Origin: Streptomyces sp. NBC_01255
GTDB taxonomy: Bacteria; Actinomycetota; Actinomycetes; Streptomycetales; Streptomycetaceae
Direction of reading: 5' to 3'
NCBI RefSeq assembly: GCF_036226445.1
Contig: NZ_CP108474.1
Coordinates: 8,246,001-8,310,000, forward strand
DNA: 64,000 bases
A program made the position numbers and the translations under genes. The notes beneath the pieces were generated by a model. The model ran no database searches. It saw nothing but the letters and a program-made list of their open reading frames with translations, and was not told the origin of the DNA. Of this stretch, positions 55,168 to 64,000 are shown one piece after another. The stretch's first letter is position 1. The number at the start of each line of letters is the position of its first letter.

Positions 55168-56427
55168 ATGCCGACGAACACCCTGTACGCCGCCACCCCC
55201 GCGCACCCCGACGGGATCGACCAACTCGACGTCGCCGGTGAGCTGCTGGACCTGCTGCGCGACACGAGCACCGAGCCGCGCCCCGACCCCCAACTGGAGG
55301 CCCTGACCCTGGCCGTCGCCGCCGACCTGCCCGTACTCCTGTGGGGCGAACCGGGCATCGGCAAGACCGCGGCCCTGACCCAGCTGGCCGCGTCCCTCGA
55401 CCTTCCGCTGACCACGGTGATCGCCAGCGTCCACGAGCCCTCGGACTTCTCGGGACTCCCCGTCGTCGGGGACGATCCCGCCGAGCAGGGCATCCCGATG
55501 GCGCCGCCGGACTGGGCCGTGCGTCTCGTACGGGCCGGGCGGGGGCTGCTGTTCCTCGACGAGCTGTCCACGGCGACCCCCGCCGTGCAGGCCGCCCTGC
55601 TGCGCCTCGTGCTCGAACGGCGGGTGGGCGCCCTGCGGTTGCCGCCCGGTGTGCGCATCGTGGCCGCCGCCAACCCGCGCGCCTCGGCGGCCGACGGCTG
55701 GGAGCTGAGCCCGCCCCTGGCCAACCGGTTCGTGCACCTCCAGTGGACCCACGACCACGAGGTGGTCGTCCGCGGTCTCGGCGGGACCTGGCCGCGGGCC
55801 ACCCTGCCGCGGCTCGACCCGGCGAAGCTGCCGGAGGCCGTGGACTTCGCCCGCCGCGCGGTCTGCGGGCTCCTCGCCGCCCGCCCCGCGCTCGTCCACC
55901 GACTGCCGAGCGGAGAGACGCGCCGGGGTGGCGCCTGGCCGTCACCCCGGAGCTGGGAGATGACCCTCCATCTGGTCGCCTTCGCGACCGCGGCGGGCTC
56001 CGCGCGCGACGTCCTGTCCCTGCTCGTCAGAGGCACCGTGGGCGACGGGCCCGGCCTCGAACTCCTGGCCGCCCTGGACCGGATGGACCTGCCGGACCCC
56101 GAGACGCTGCTCGCCGACCCCGACAACGCCGGCCTGCCCGAACGGGGAGACCTGCGTCAGGCCGCACTGGACGGAGTCGTGGCGGCGGTCCGCGCCCGCC
56201 CGGACAAGTCCCGCTGGGACGCGGCCTGGGCCCTCCTGGCCCGTGCGATGGAGACCGGGGCCCCCGACCTGGTCGTCGTCCCCGCGACGACCCTCGCCGC
56301 GCTGCGGCAGGAGGACTGGGACGTTCCGGCGTCGATCGAGCGGCTCGCCGGAGCGGTGTCCCTGTCCCGGCGGGCGGATCGCGCGGCCGACCGGGTCGCG
56401 GTCGCGGAAGAGGTGGCGGCCCGATGA
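55168..56427 (+). CDS. MoxR-type AAA+ ATPase
   Basis: A 419-residue AAA+ protein. Walker A GEPGIGKT (about residues 58-65), Walker B LLFLDELSTA (about 128), sensor-1 AAANPRASAADG and an arginine region LANRFVHLQW. MoxR ATPases remodel or load a VWA-domain partner, here the next gene, which overlaps its stop by 4 bp (ATGA). The C-terminal 180 residues include the lid helices and a helical extension. The product is probably cytosolic and hexameric. Expression with protein 1 and the VWA protein is expected from spacing. Confidence 0.85.
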   Translation: MPTNTLYAATPAHPDGIDQLDVAGELLDLLRDTSTEPRPDPQLEALTLAVAADLPVLLWGEPGIGKTAALTQLAASLDLPLTTVIASVHEPSDFSGLPVVGDDPAEQGIPMAPPDWAVRLVRAGRGLLFLDELSTATPAVQAALLRLVLERRVGALRLPPGVRIVAAANPRASAADGWELSPPLANRFVHLQWTHDHEVVVRGLGGTWPRATLPRLDPAKLPEAVDFARRAVCGLLAARPALVHRLPSGETRRGGAWPSPRSWEMTLHLVAFATAAGSARDVLSLLVRGTVGDGPGLELLAALDRMDLPDPETLLADPDNAGLPERGDLRQAALDGVVAAVRARPDKSRWDAAWALLARAMETGAPDLVVVPATTLAALRQEDWDVPASIERLAGAVSLSRRADRAADRVAVAEEVAAR

Positions 56428-57692
56428 CCCGACGTACACCGAACGGCCCGGCCGCTCCCCACGCGCCGGAGGCACTCGACCGCGACAAACTCTTCGCCGC
56501 CCGGCTGCACGCCGTCCGCGCACGGCCCTATCTGGCGACCGCGCTCTTCGCCCTCCACACCATCGAGTCACGGCAGGTGCCGACGATGGCCGTCGACCGG
56601 TACTGGCGTTGCTACGTCTCCCCGGCCTTCGTCGACCGGATGCCGGTGGAGGAGCTGGCCGGGGTGTGGGTGCACGAGGTGTCGCATCTGCTCCGCGACC
56701 ACCACGGGCGGGGTGACCGGGTCGCGAGACAGCGCGGTCTGACCCGCCCGGGCGACCGGTTGCGGATCAACATCGCCGCGGACTGCGAGATCAACGACGA
56801 CGTGTTCGGCGACGGCCTTGCCCGGCCCGAAGGCGCCGTCGATCCGGAATCCCTGGGGCTCCCGGAAGGCGAGCTCATGGAGGACTACCTGCGTCAGTTC
56901 CGGCTCGGTCCGCACCTGGAGAGCGCGGCCTGGCTGGACTGCGGCAGCGGCGCCGACGGCTTGGAACGGCCGTGGGACCTGGGGCCGGACGGTGCGCACG
57001 GGCTCAGCGAGCAGGAGCAGGACGCCGTCCGGTTCCGGGTGGCCCAGGGCATCACCGGCCGGCCGGGGGACGCCCCCCAGGGCTGGCGGAGGTGGGCGGA
57101 GGAGGCCTTCCACGCGCCCCAGCCGTGGCGGGAGCTGCTCGGAGCGGCGGTGCGCTCGGCGGCCACCGGCTCGGGAGCGGGCGAGGACCACACGTACGGA
57201 CGGCCCTCGCGGCGCGCGACGGCGGTGCCAGGAGCCGTCCTGCCGAGCCTGCGGCGCAGACCGCCCAGGGTCTCCGTGATCATCGACACGTCCGGCTCGG
57301 TGAGCGACGGCGAGCTGGGCAGCGCGCTCCTCGAAGTCGCCGCGATCTCCCGGGCCGTCGGAGGCCGTCGTGACCTGGTCACCGTGGTGCCGTGCGACGC
57401 GGCGGCCCGGATCGCGCACCCGCTGTGCCGCGCCGAGGGCATCCCGCTGATCGGCGGCGGGGGTACGGATCTGCGGACCGGCTTCGCCGCGGCACTGGCC
57501 GCGCGGCCCCGGCCGGACGTCGTCGTCGTGCTGACCGACGGCCAGACACCCTGGCCACGGAGACGACCGCCGTGCCGGACGGTGGTGGGACTGTTCTCCC
57601 GCCAGTACGCGCGCTGGAGCTGGGACGAGGACGACCCCGACCACGTACCGGACTCGCCGCCCTCCTGGGCGCGCGTGGTGGACATCGGCTAG
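56424..57692 (+). CDS. VWA-like protein with metallopeptidase (DUF2201-type) N-terminus
   Basis: A 422-residue protein. The N-terminal half has the zincin-type motif VHEVSHLL (H-E-x2-H, about residues 76-80), as in DUF2201 putative metallopeptidases. The C-terminal 150 residues are a VWA-like domain with the MIDAS sequence [12 protein letters not shown] (about 290), a second metal residue in GGGGTDLR, and [12 protein letters not shown]. It overlaps the MoxR gene, so the two are made together. Known classical MoxR-VWA pairs insert metals or remodel complexes; what this one acts on is unknown. The final stop is part of the right 13-bp repeat. Confidence 0.85.
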   Translation: MTRRTPNGPAAPHAPEALDRDKLFAARLHAVRARPYLATALFALHTIESRQVPTMAVDRYWRCYVSPAFVDRMPVEELAGVWVHEVSHLLRDHHGRGDRVARQRGLTRPGDRLRINIAADCEINDDVFGDGLARPEGAVDPESLGLPEGELMEDYLRQFRLGPHLESAAWLDCGSGADGLERPWDLGPDGAHGLSEQEQDAVRFRVAQGITGRPGDAPQGWRRWAEEAFHAPQPWRELLGAAVRSAATGSGAGEDHTYGRPSRRATAVPGAVLPSLRRRPPRVSVIIDTSGSVSDGELGSALLEVAAISRAVGGRRDLVTVVPCDAAARIAHPLCRAEGIPLIGGGGTDLRTGFAAALAARPRPDVVVVLTDGQTPWPRRRPPCRTVVGLFSRQYARWSWDEDDPDHVPDSPPSWARVVDIG

Positions 57693-57702
57693 GGCCTGTC
57701 CG
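57690..57702. repeat. 13-bp direct repeat, right copy
   Basis: TAGGGCCTGTCCG, beginning with the stop codon of the VWA gene; identical to the copy at 53521-53533. Confidence 0.8.
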
Positions 57703-57708
57703 AGGCCC
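57692..57708. terminator. Hairpin between VWA and LuxR genes
   Basis: GGGCCT-GTCCG-AGGCCC, a six-base stem with a five-base loop in the 19-base convergent gap. It shares bases with the right 13-bp repeat. Confidence 0.55.
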
Positions 57709-57711
57709 GGC

Positions 57712-58854
57712 TCAGGTGCCCAGCGCGCGGGCCAGGAGCCCGCGGCGGTGGCGGGTGCCGGTCTTCGTGAAGACGGACTTGAGATGGTCCTGGACGGTGT
57801 GCGCGGACAGGGACATCGCGTGCGCCGCCGTGCCGGTGTCGGCGCCGTCCGCGAGGTGGCCGAGCAGTTCCGTCTCGCGAGCCGTCAGGCCGTGGGCGCG
57901 GCAGAACACGTCCAGGCGGTCGGTCGGGGTGGTCTCCTCGATGGTCACGGCGATCTCCCGGTCGAGCGGTGTCGATCCCTCCGCGCCCGGCACACCCGCG
58001 CCCGGCACGCCCGCGCCCGACCCGCCTGCGCCCGGCACGCCCGCGCCCGCGCCTGTCACTCTCGATCCGTGGTCGATCCGTGCCGCGCGCAGCGTCAGCC
58101 ACAGGCCGTCGGCGAGGTGCACGCGCGCGCGTGGCGGGTTCGGATCGACGCCCGCCTCGCGGGCGAGCAGCTGCGCGGCCACGTTGTACGCGGCCGCCGG
58201 GACCGGCGCCCGGCCCTCCTCCGGCGGGATCAGGCCCGCCAGATAGGCCGGGGCCTCGGGCGTCTGGCCGCGCACCCGCAGGTCCGGGGAGAGCAGCAGC
58301 ACCAGCGGGCCCGGCCCGGCCGCACCGGGCGGGCGCGCCGGGAACCCCGCGGCCTGGGCGCGCCGCAGTGCCTCGGTGACCGGCGCGGCCACCGCGTCCA
58401 GATACGCCAGGTCGGCCGCGCCGAACTCCGCCCCGTACCGCCACAGATCGAGGAAGCCCCAGCAGCCGAACCGGTCGCGGAACACCGCCGACGCCACGTC
58501 CCGCACCCCGGCCGGCCGCAACAGCTCCTCCCACAGCGGCCCCCGTTCCACCTCCGGCAGGCCGCTCAGCGCGGCGGCACCCTTCAGGGACGTCCAGCGG
58601 TCCGCGCGGGTCAGGTACTTGAGCCGGATCAGCCGGGGCAACTCCGGCAGGACCGGTACCCGGGCCACCGGCGCGCACCCCACCGACGTCACCGGATCGG
58701 TCAGGAGGAACGCGAACGCCTCGGCGCCGAGCAGCGCCCGGAACTCCCGGAGCAGCCGGACCCGCAGCGTGTGCGCGTCCCCGTCGGCCCCGCCGGCCGC
58801 GCAGATCCGCAGGACGCGCTCGCGGGAGCGGGCGTGCGCGGCGGGAAGGGGCAT
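57712..58854 (-). CDS. LuxR-type regulator with PGAG linker repeats
   Basis: A 380-residue regulator. The C-terminal 65 residues are a LuxR HTH ([18 protein letters not shown], then [18 protein letters not shown]). The N-terminal 200 residues look like a GAF-like sensor ([11 protein letters not shown], then [11 protein letters not shown]). Between them lies a low-complexity PGAG linker encoded by five 15-bp repeats. There is no receiver domain and no adjacent histidine kinase. ATG 58854 is used; no better start is seen. It is divergent from the small monooxygenase-like gene across an inverted repeat that could be its operator. Confidence 0.8.
   Translation of the reverse strand: MPLPAAHARSRERVLRICAAGGADGDAHTLRVRLLREFRALLGAEAFAFLLTDPVTSVGCAPVARVPVLPELPRLIRLKYLTRADRWTSLKGAAALSGLPEVERGPLWEELLRPAGVRDVASAVFRDRFGCWGFLDLWRYGAEFGAADLAYLDAVAAPVTEALRRAQAAGFPARPPGAAGPGPLVLLLSPDLRVRGQTPEAPAYLAGLIPPEEGRAPVPAAAYNVAAQLLAREAGVDPNPPRARVHLADGLWLTLRAARIDHGSRVTGAGAGVPGAGGSGAGVPGAGVPGAEGSTPLDREIAVTIEETTPTDRLDVFCRAHGLTARETELLGHLADGADTGTAAHAMSLSAHTVQDHLKSVFTKTGTRHRRGLLARALGT
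57983..58057. repeat. Five 15-bp in-frame repeats inside the LuxR gene
   Basis: Five consecutive 15-bp units starting at 57983, 57998, 58013, 58028 and 58043, based on GCGCCCGGCACGCCC. On the minus strand they encode a pentapeptide repeat of the form G-V-P-G-A. Unit number could change without a frameshift. Confidence 0.9.
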
Positions 58855-58861
58855 GGGCGGA

Positions 58862-58899
58862 GCGTACGGGCCGATACCCCAGAGATCTGGGATGTACGC
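58862..58899. promoter_or_regulatory. Inverted repeats in the LuxR/monooxygenase divergent gap
   Basis: CCCAGA-GA-TCTGGG (58878-58891) is a perfect inner palindrome. GCGTAC (58862-58867) and GTACGC (58894-58899) form a slightly off-centre outer repeat. It lies between divergent starts in a 102-base gap. Confidence 0.5.
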
Positions 58900-58956
58900 G
58901 ACGCGGTGCCGCGGTCCACGCTGGAAGCGTTCCCCCGGACGCCGGGAGGAGGAGCC

Positions 58957-59250
58957 GTGATCACCCTGCACATCGAACACCCGATCACCGACTACACCGT
59001 GTGGAAGGCGGCGTTCGACCGCTTCGCCGACGCCCGCAGGGACGCCGGAGTGCTCCGGCACCAGGTGCGCCGGCCCGTCGACGACCCCGCCTACGTCGTC
59101 GTCGACCTGTCCTTCGCGACCGCCGAGCGCGCCGAGGGCTTCCTGGACTTCCTCCGTACGCGCGTGTGGGCGAGTCCCGAACGGGCCCCGGCGCTGGTCG
59201 GCACGCCTGCCACCCGCGTACTCGTCACGGAGGAGGAAGCGGAGACCTGA
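58957..59250 (+). CDS. ABM-type small monooxygenase-like protein
   Basis: A 97-residue ferredoxin-like protein of the dimeric alpha/beta-barrel (ABM/EthD-like) class. The pattern [20 protein letters not shown], quoted only in part here as [11 protein letters not shown], is followed by [15 protein letters not shown] and FLDFLRT. Members are small cofactor-free oxygenases or merely structural; no catalytic residue is certain. GTG 58957 follows GGAGGAGGAG. The divergent LuxR-type gene is the likely regulator. The next gene, an MpaB-type oxygenase, follows after 75 bases. Confidence 0.75.
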   Translation: MITLHIEHPITDYTVWKAAFDRFADARRDAGVLRHQVRRPVDDPAYVVVDLSFATAERAEGFLDFLRTRVWASPERAPALVGTPATRVLVTEEEAET

Positions 59251-59325
59251 CCGGGCCCGAGTCGTTCGGGACCGGTTCTCCCGGGACCTGCTGTCCGGGG
59301 CGGCTTCCGGCGTAGCCTGAGCGCC

Positions 59326-60180
59326 ATGAGGCAGGACGCCGACCCCGGGCTCTTCGGACCCCGCTCCGTCACCTGGCAGCTCCACGGCGACCCCGTGATG
59401 TGGATCGCCGGCGTCCGGGCCCTCTGGCTCCAGGCGCTCCACCCCGTCGCCGTCCGCGGCGTCATGATCAACAGCAGCTTCCGCGAAGACCCCTGGGGCC
59501 GCCTCATGCGGACCGCGAACTTCGTCGGCACGCTGAGCTACGGGACCACCGGGGCGGCGGAGGCGGCCGGCGCCCGCGTCCGCCGGATCCACCGGCTGCT
59601 CGGCGTGGACGACCCCGAACTCCTTCTCTGGGTCCACTGCGCCGAAGTCGACTCGTACCTCTCGGTGGCGCGCCGCTCCGGGATCCCGCTCACCGACGCC
59701 CAGGCCGACCGCTACCTCGACGAGCACCGCGTCTCCGCCCGTCTCGTCGGCCTCGACCCGGACGCCGTACCGGGCTCCGCCGCCGCGCTCGCCCGCTACT
59801 TCGCATCGGTGCTTCCCCGGCTCGCCGCCGGGCCGGACGCGCGGACCGTCGAGGAATTCCTGCGCCGTCCGCCGGTCAAACCCGCCCTGGTACCGGCGCG
59901 CGAGGTGATCTGGCGGCGCGTGACGGCCCTCGCGTACGACACCCTGCCTCCCTACGCCCACGCGCTCTACGGCAGGCCCGCCCCGGCGCCCGAGACCGTC
60001 ACCCACCGGCTCACCGCGACGGCCAACCTCCTCCGGTGCGTCCCCGACCGCCTGCGCTGGCGGCTGCCGCCGCGGCACATCCTCCGGGCCATGGACCGCC
60101 TCGGCCAGGACACCCGCCCCGACCCCCACGCCCTCCTCGGCGCCCCGGGCGCGGGCGTCGGTACGCCCCCCGACCCCTGA
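59326..60180 (+). CDS. MpaB/DUF2236-family oxygenase
   Basis: A 284-residue protein of the MpaB family (DUF2236, which includes the latex clearing protein Lcp). Near the N-terminus WQLHGDPVMWIAGVRALWLQALHP is conserved family sequence (quoted in part: GDPVMWIAGVRAL), with the His that normally binds heme b. Later motifs are RTANFVGTLSYGT, LLLWVHCAEVDSYL and a C-terminal RWRLPPRHIL. No signal peptide. The physiological substrate of most family members is unknown. It may be co-transcribed with the small monooxygenase-like gene. Confidence 0.8.
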   Translation: MRQDADPGLFGPRSVTWQLHGDPVMWIAGVRALWLQALHPVAVRGVMINSSFREDPWGRLMRTANFVGTLSYGTTGAAEAAGARVRRIHRLLGVDDPELLLWVHCAEVDSYLSVARRSGIPLTDAQADRYLDEHRVSARLVGLDPDAVPGSAAALARYFASVLPRLAAGPDARTVEEFLRRPPVKPALVPAREVIWRRVTALAYDTLPPYAHALYGRPAPAPETVTHRLTATANLLRCVPDRLRWRLPPRHILRAMDRLGQDTRPDPHALLGAPGAGVGTPPDP

Positions 60181-60272
60181 CACGCGCCCTACCTGTACCC
60201 ACTGTCGGACCCTGCGGCCATACTGGACATGTCGGGGAGGGTGCACGCAAGCGACGGGGGCGACAGCACACG

Positions 60273-62558
<2,286 letters not shown>

Positions 62559-62578
62559 GCATGAGCCCCGACGCTCGG

Positions 62579-62634
62579 CTGCGGCTCTGCGGCTCTGCGG
62601 CTCTGCGGCTCTGCGGCTCTGCGGCTCTGCGGCT
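62579..62634. repeat. CTGCGGCT tandem repeat, seven copies
   Basis: Seven exact copies of an 8-bp unit directly after the kinase-TPR gene, followed by AGCCGC, which can pair with the last unit and may form a terminator. Not in any supported gene. Confidence 0.95.
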
Positions 62635-62654
62635 CAGCCGCCCAGTGGCCCAGC

Positions 62655-62850
62655 GGCCTCCCGCCCTGCGTTCATCCGGGTCCCCAAGTCCAGTTCACGC
62701 CCGTCGGGCCGACCAGGGTGAGGTCGACGGCCGCGCCCGCACTGTGCGGCGCGATCTCGGGCGGGGACACGTACCGGCTCGCGGCCGTACGGATCCGCTC
62801 CGTCGGCCATCCGGTGGCCCGCGGTCCCGCGGTCTTCCCCAGCCCGTCGA
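62655..62850 (-). pseudogene. Fragment of a VanX-like D-Ala-D-Ala dipeptidase (M15D)
   Basis: On the minus strand one frame encodes ERIRTAASRYVSPPEIAP followed by HSAGAAVDLTL, the zinc-binding S-x-H-x2-G-x-A-x-D core of M15D dipeptidases. Similarity then continues in another frame as GRELDLGTRMN, so there is a 1-nt frameshift near 62705. Everything before and after this stretch of about 60 codons is missing. It lies between the kinase and the partial oxidoreductase gene. Confidence 0.65.
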
Positions 62851-62869
62851 TGCCGTGTGAGCATGAGCC

Positions 62870-64000
62870 ATGACCGCCCGTGCCCCGCTTCCCGGCGCCC
62901 CCGGCGCACCCCGCGCGTACGACGCCGTGATCGTCGGAGGCGGTCACAACGGCCTCGTCGCCGCCGCCTATCTGGCCCGTGCCGGCCGGTCCGTCCTCGT
63001 CCTGGAGCGGCTCGGTTCCACCGGTGGGGCGGCCGTCTCCACACGGCCCTTCGCCGGGGTCGACGCCCGCCTCTCCCGGTACTCGTACCTCGTCTCGCTC
63101 CTCCCCGAGAAGATCACGCGGGAGCTGGGGCTGCGCTTCGCCGTACGGAAGCGGTCCATCTCCTCGTACACCCCGAAGGGCGACGGCGGTCTCCTCGTCG
63201 GCGGAGGGTCCGACCGCACGCGGGCCTCCTTCGCCGCGCTCACCGGCTCCGACCGCGCGTACGAGGCCTGGCAGGCCTTCTACGGCCGTACCGGCCGGGC
63301 CGCCCGCCGCATCTTCCCCACGCTCACCGAGCCGCTCCCCACCCGTGCCGCGCTCCGCGCCCGCGTCGACGACGCCGAGACGTGGCGGATGCTCTTCGAG
63401 GAACCCCTCGGCGTCACCGTCGAACGCGCCTTCGCCGACGACCTCGTGCGCGGGGTCGTCCTCACCGACGCCCTCATCGGCACCTTCGCCGACGCCCACG
63501 ACCCCACGCTCCTCCAGAACCGCTGCTTCCTCTACCACGTCATCGGCGGCGGCACCGGCGACTGGGACGTCCCCGTCGGCGGCATGGGCGCCCTCACCGA
63601 CGCCCTCGCGGACGCGGCCCGCACCGCCGGGGCCCGCATCCTCACGGGCCACGAGGTCACCCGTATCGAGACCGACGGACGCCGTGCGGCGATCACCTAC
63701 CGCACGGCCGACGACGGCGAGGGCACCGTCGAGGCCGGCCAGGTGCTCGTCAACGCCTCCCCGCAGGCGCTCGCCGGTCTGCTCGGCGAGACGCCCCCGC
63801 CGCCCCCGGAAGGCGCCCAGCTCAAGGTCAACATGCTGCTCACCCGGCTGCCGAGGCTCCGTGACCGTTCCGTCGACCCGAGCGAGGCCTTCGCGGGGAC
63901 GTTCCACATCGCCGAGGGGTACGGGCAGCTCGCCGCCGCCCACGCCGAGGCCGCCGCCGGACACCTCCCCACCGCCCCGCCCTCCGAGATCTACTGCCAC
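62870..64000 (+). CDS. Phytoene-desaturase-like FAD oxidoreductase (3' end outside window)
   Basis: The first 377 codons of a gene that runs off the window. The N-terminal Rossmann motif is VIVGGGHNGLVAAAYLARAG, with the next strand ending LVLERLGSTGGAA, the layout of NAD(P)/FAD-dependent oxidoreductases of the phytoene desaturase/CrtI-like superfamily. VPVGGMGALTDALADAA (about residue 235) and VLVNASPQ are further family signs. The true catalytic role in this subfamily is usually not carotenoid-specific. The ATG follows CATGAGCC without a clear Shine-Dalgarno. Confidence 0.8.
   Translation, partial: MTARAPLPGAPGAPRAYDAVIVGGGHNGLVAAAYLARAGRSVLVLERLGSTGGAAVSTRPFAGVDARLSRYSYLVSLLPEKITRELGLRFAVRKRSISSYTPKGDGGLLVGGGSDRTRASFAALTGSDRAYEAWQAFYGRTGRAARRIFPTLTEPLPTRAALRARVDDAETWRMLFEEPLGVTVERAFADDLVRGVVLTDALIGTFADAHDPTLLQNRCFLYHVIGGGTGDWDVPVGGMGALTDALADAARTAGARILTGHEVTRIETDGRRAAITYRTADDGEGTVEAGQVLVNASPQALAGLLGETPPPPPEGAQLKVNMLLTRLPRLRDRSVDPSEAFAGTFHIAEGYGQLAAAHAEAAAGHLPTAPPSEIYCH

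Noticed and set aside
62579..62634. CRISPR or coding repeat
   Set aside because: Eight-base units without spacers, outside any supported gene.

Overview
The window looks like a piece of a Streptomyces (or close relative) chromosome. GC is very high with C/G-biased third codon positions, and several families typical of that genus are present: an AfsR/SARP-type regulator with an NB-ARC ATPase, a PAS-GAF-PP2C-HATPase phosphatase, a DUF6777-like proline-rich membrane protein, a streptophobe-like membrane protein, a MocR regulator and an Rv1747-like FHA-ABC exporter. No rRNA, tRNA, transposase, integrase or CRISPR array was seen.

Layout. 1-3.5 kb: small accessory genes (a three-repeat protein, a collagen-like membrane protein, a probably decayed RsbW-like ATPase, a secreted DUF4352-like protein, a small winged-helix-like protein). 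3.5-18.6 kb: a large restriction/defence island. Two DNA methylase genes on the minus strand (a nuclease-methylase fusion, and an HTH-methylase-TRD fusion whose motif IV is degenerate) bracket a six-gene plus-strand run: a Rad50/RloC-like zinc-hook ATPase, a small helical partner, a coiled-coil protein of unknown function, a DUF4357-McrB ATPase, an McrC nuclease and a UvrD-type helicase with a RelE-like N-terminus. I do not recognise this combination as one named system; it is the best candidate here for an undescribed one. 18.7-24.4 kb: a GntR/CoA-transferase/acyl-CoA dehydrogenase unit, an FBP-type zinc-finger protein and a MocR regulator with its operator. 24.4-31.6 kb: membrane and signalling genes, including a kinase / SH3-like / FHA-ABC operon with matching phospho-threonine motifs. 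31.7-38.8 kb: a TetR regulator and class II aldolase, a ThuA-like protein under a LacI-type palindrome, an aldehyde dehydrogenase, a PHP/PolX-like protein and a SpoIIE-type phosphatase.

38.9-64 kb: an AfsR-like regulator with a strikingly mosaic block, a siderophore-interaction pseudogene, an acyl-CoA dehydrogenase under a KstR-type operator, a lower-GC MFS exporter behind tandem degenerate repeats (probably acquired), and a beta-propeller protein. Next come an unusual pair (a GNAT/LuxI-like acyltransferase fused to a HisC/CobD-like PLP enzyme, overlapping a CdsA-like cytidylyltransferase), an SDR, and a ClpC-like ATPase without an obvious ClpP-binding loop. The remainder is a MoxR-VWA three-gene cassette flanked by 13-bp direct repeats, a LuxR-type regulator, a small monooxygenase-like protein, an MpaB/DUF2236 oxygenase, a kinase with C-terminal TPRs, a VanX-like remnant and a phytoene-desaturase-like oxidoreductase cut by the window edge.

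Functions are assigned from motifs read by eye; no database search was run, so family names are recognition-based and novelty claims are provisional.
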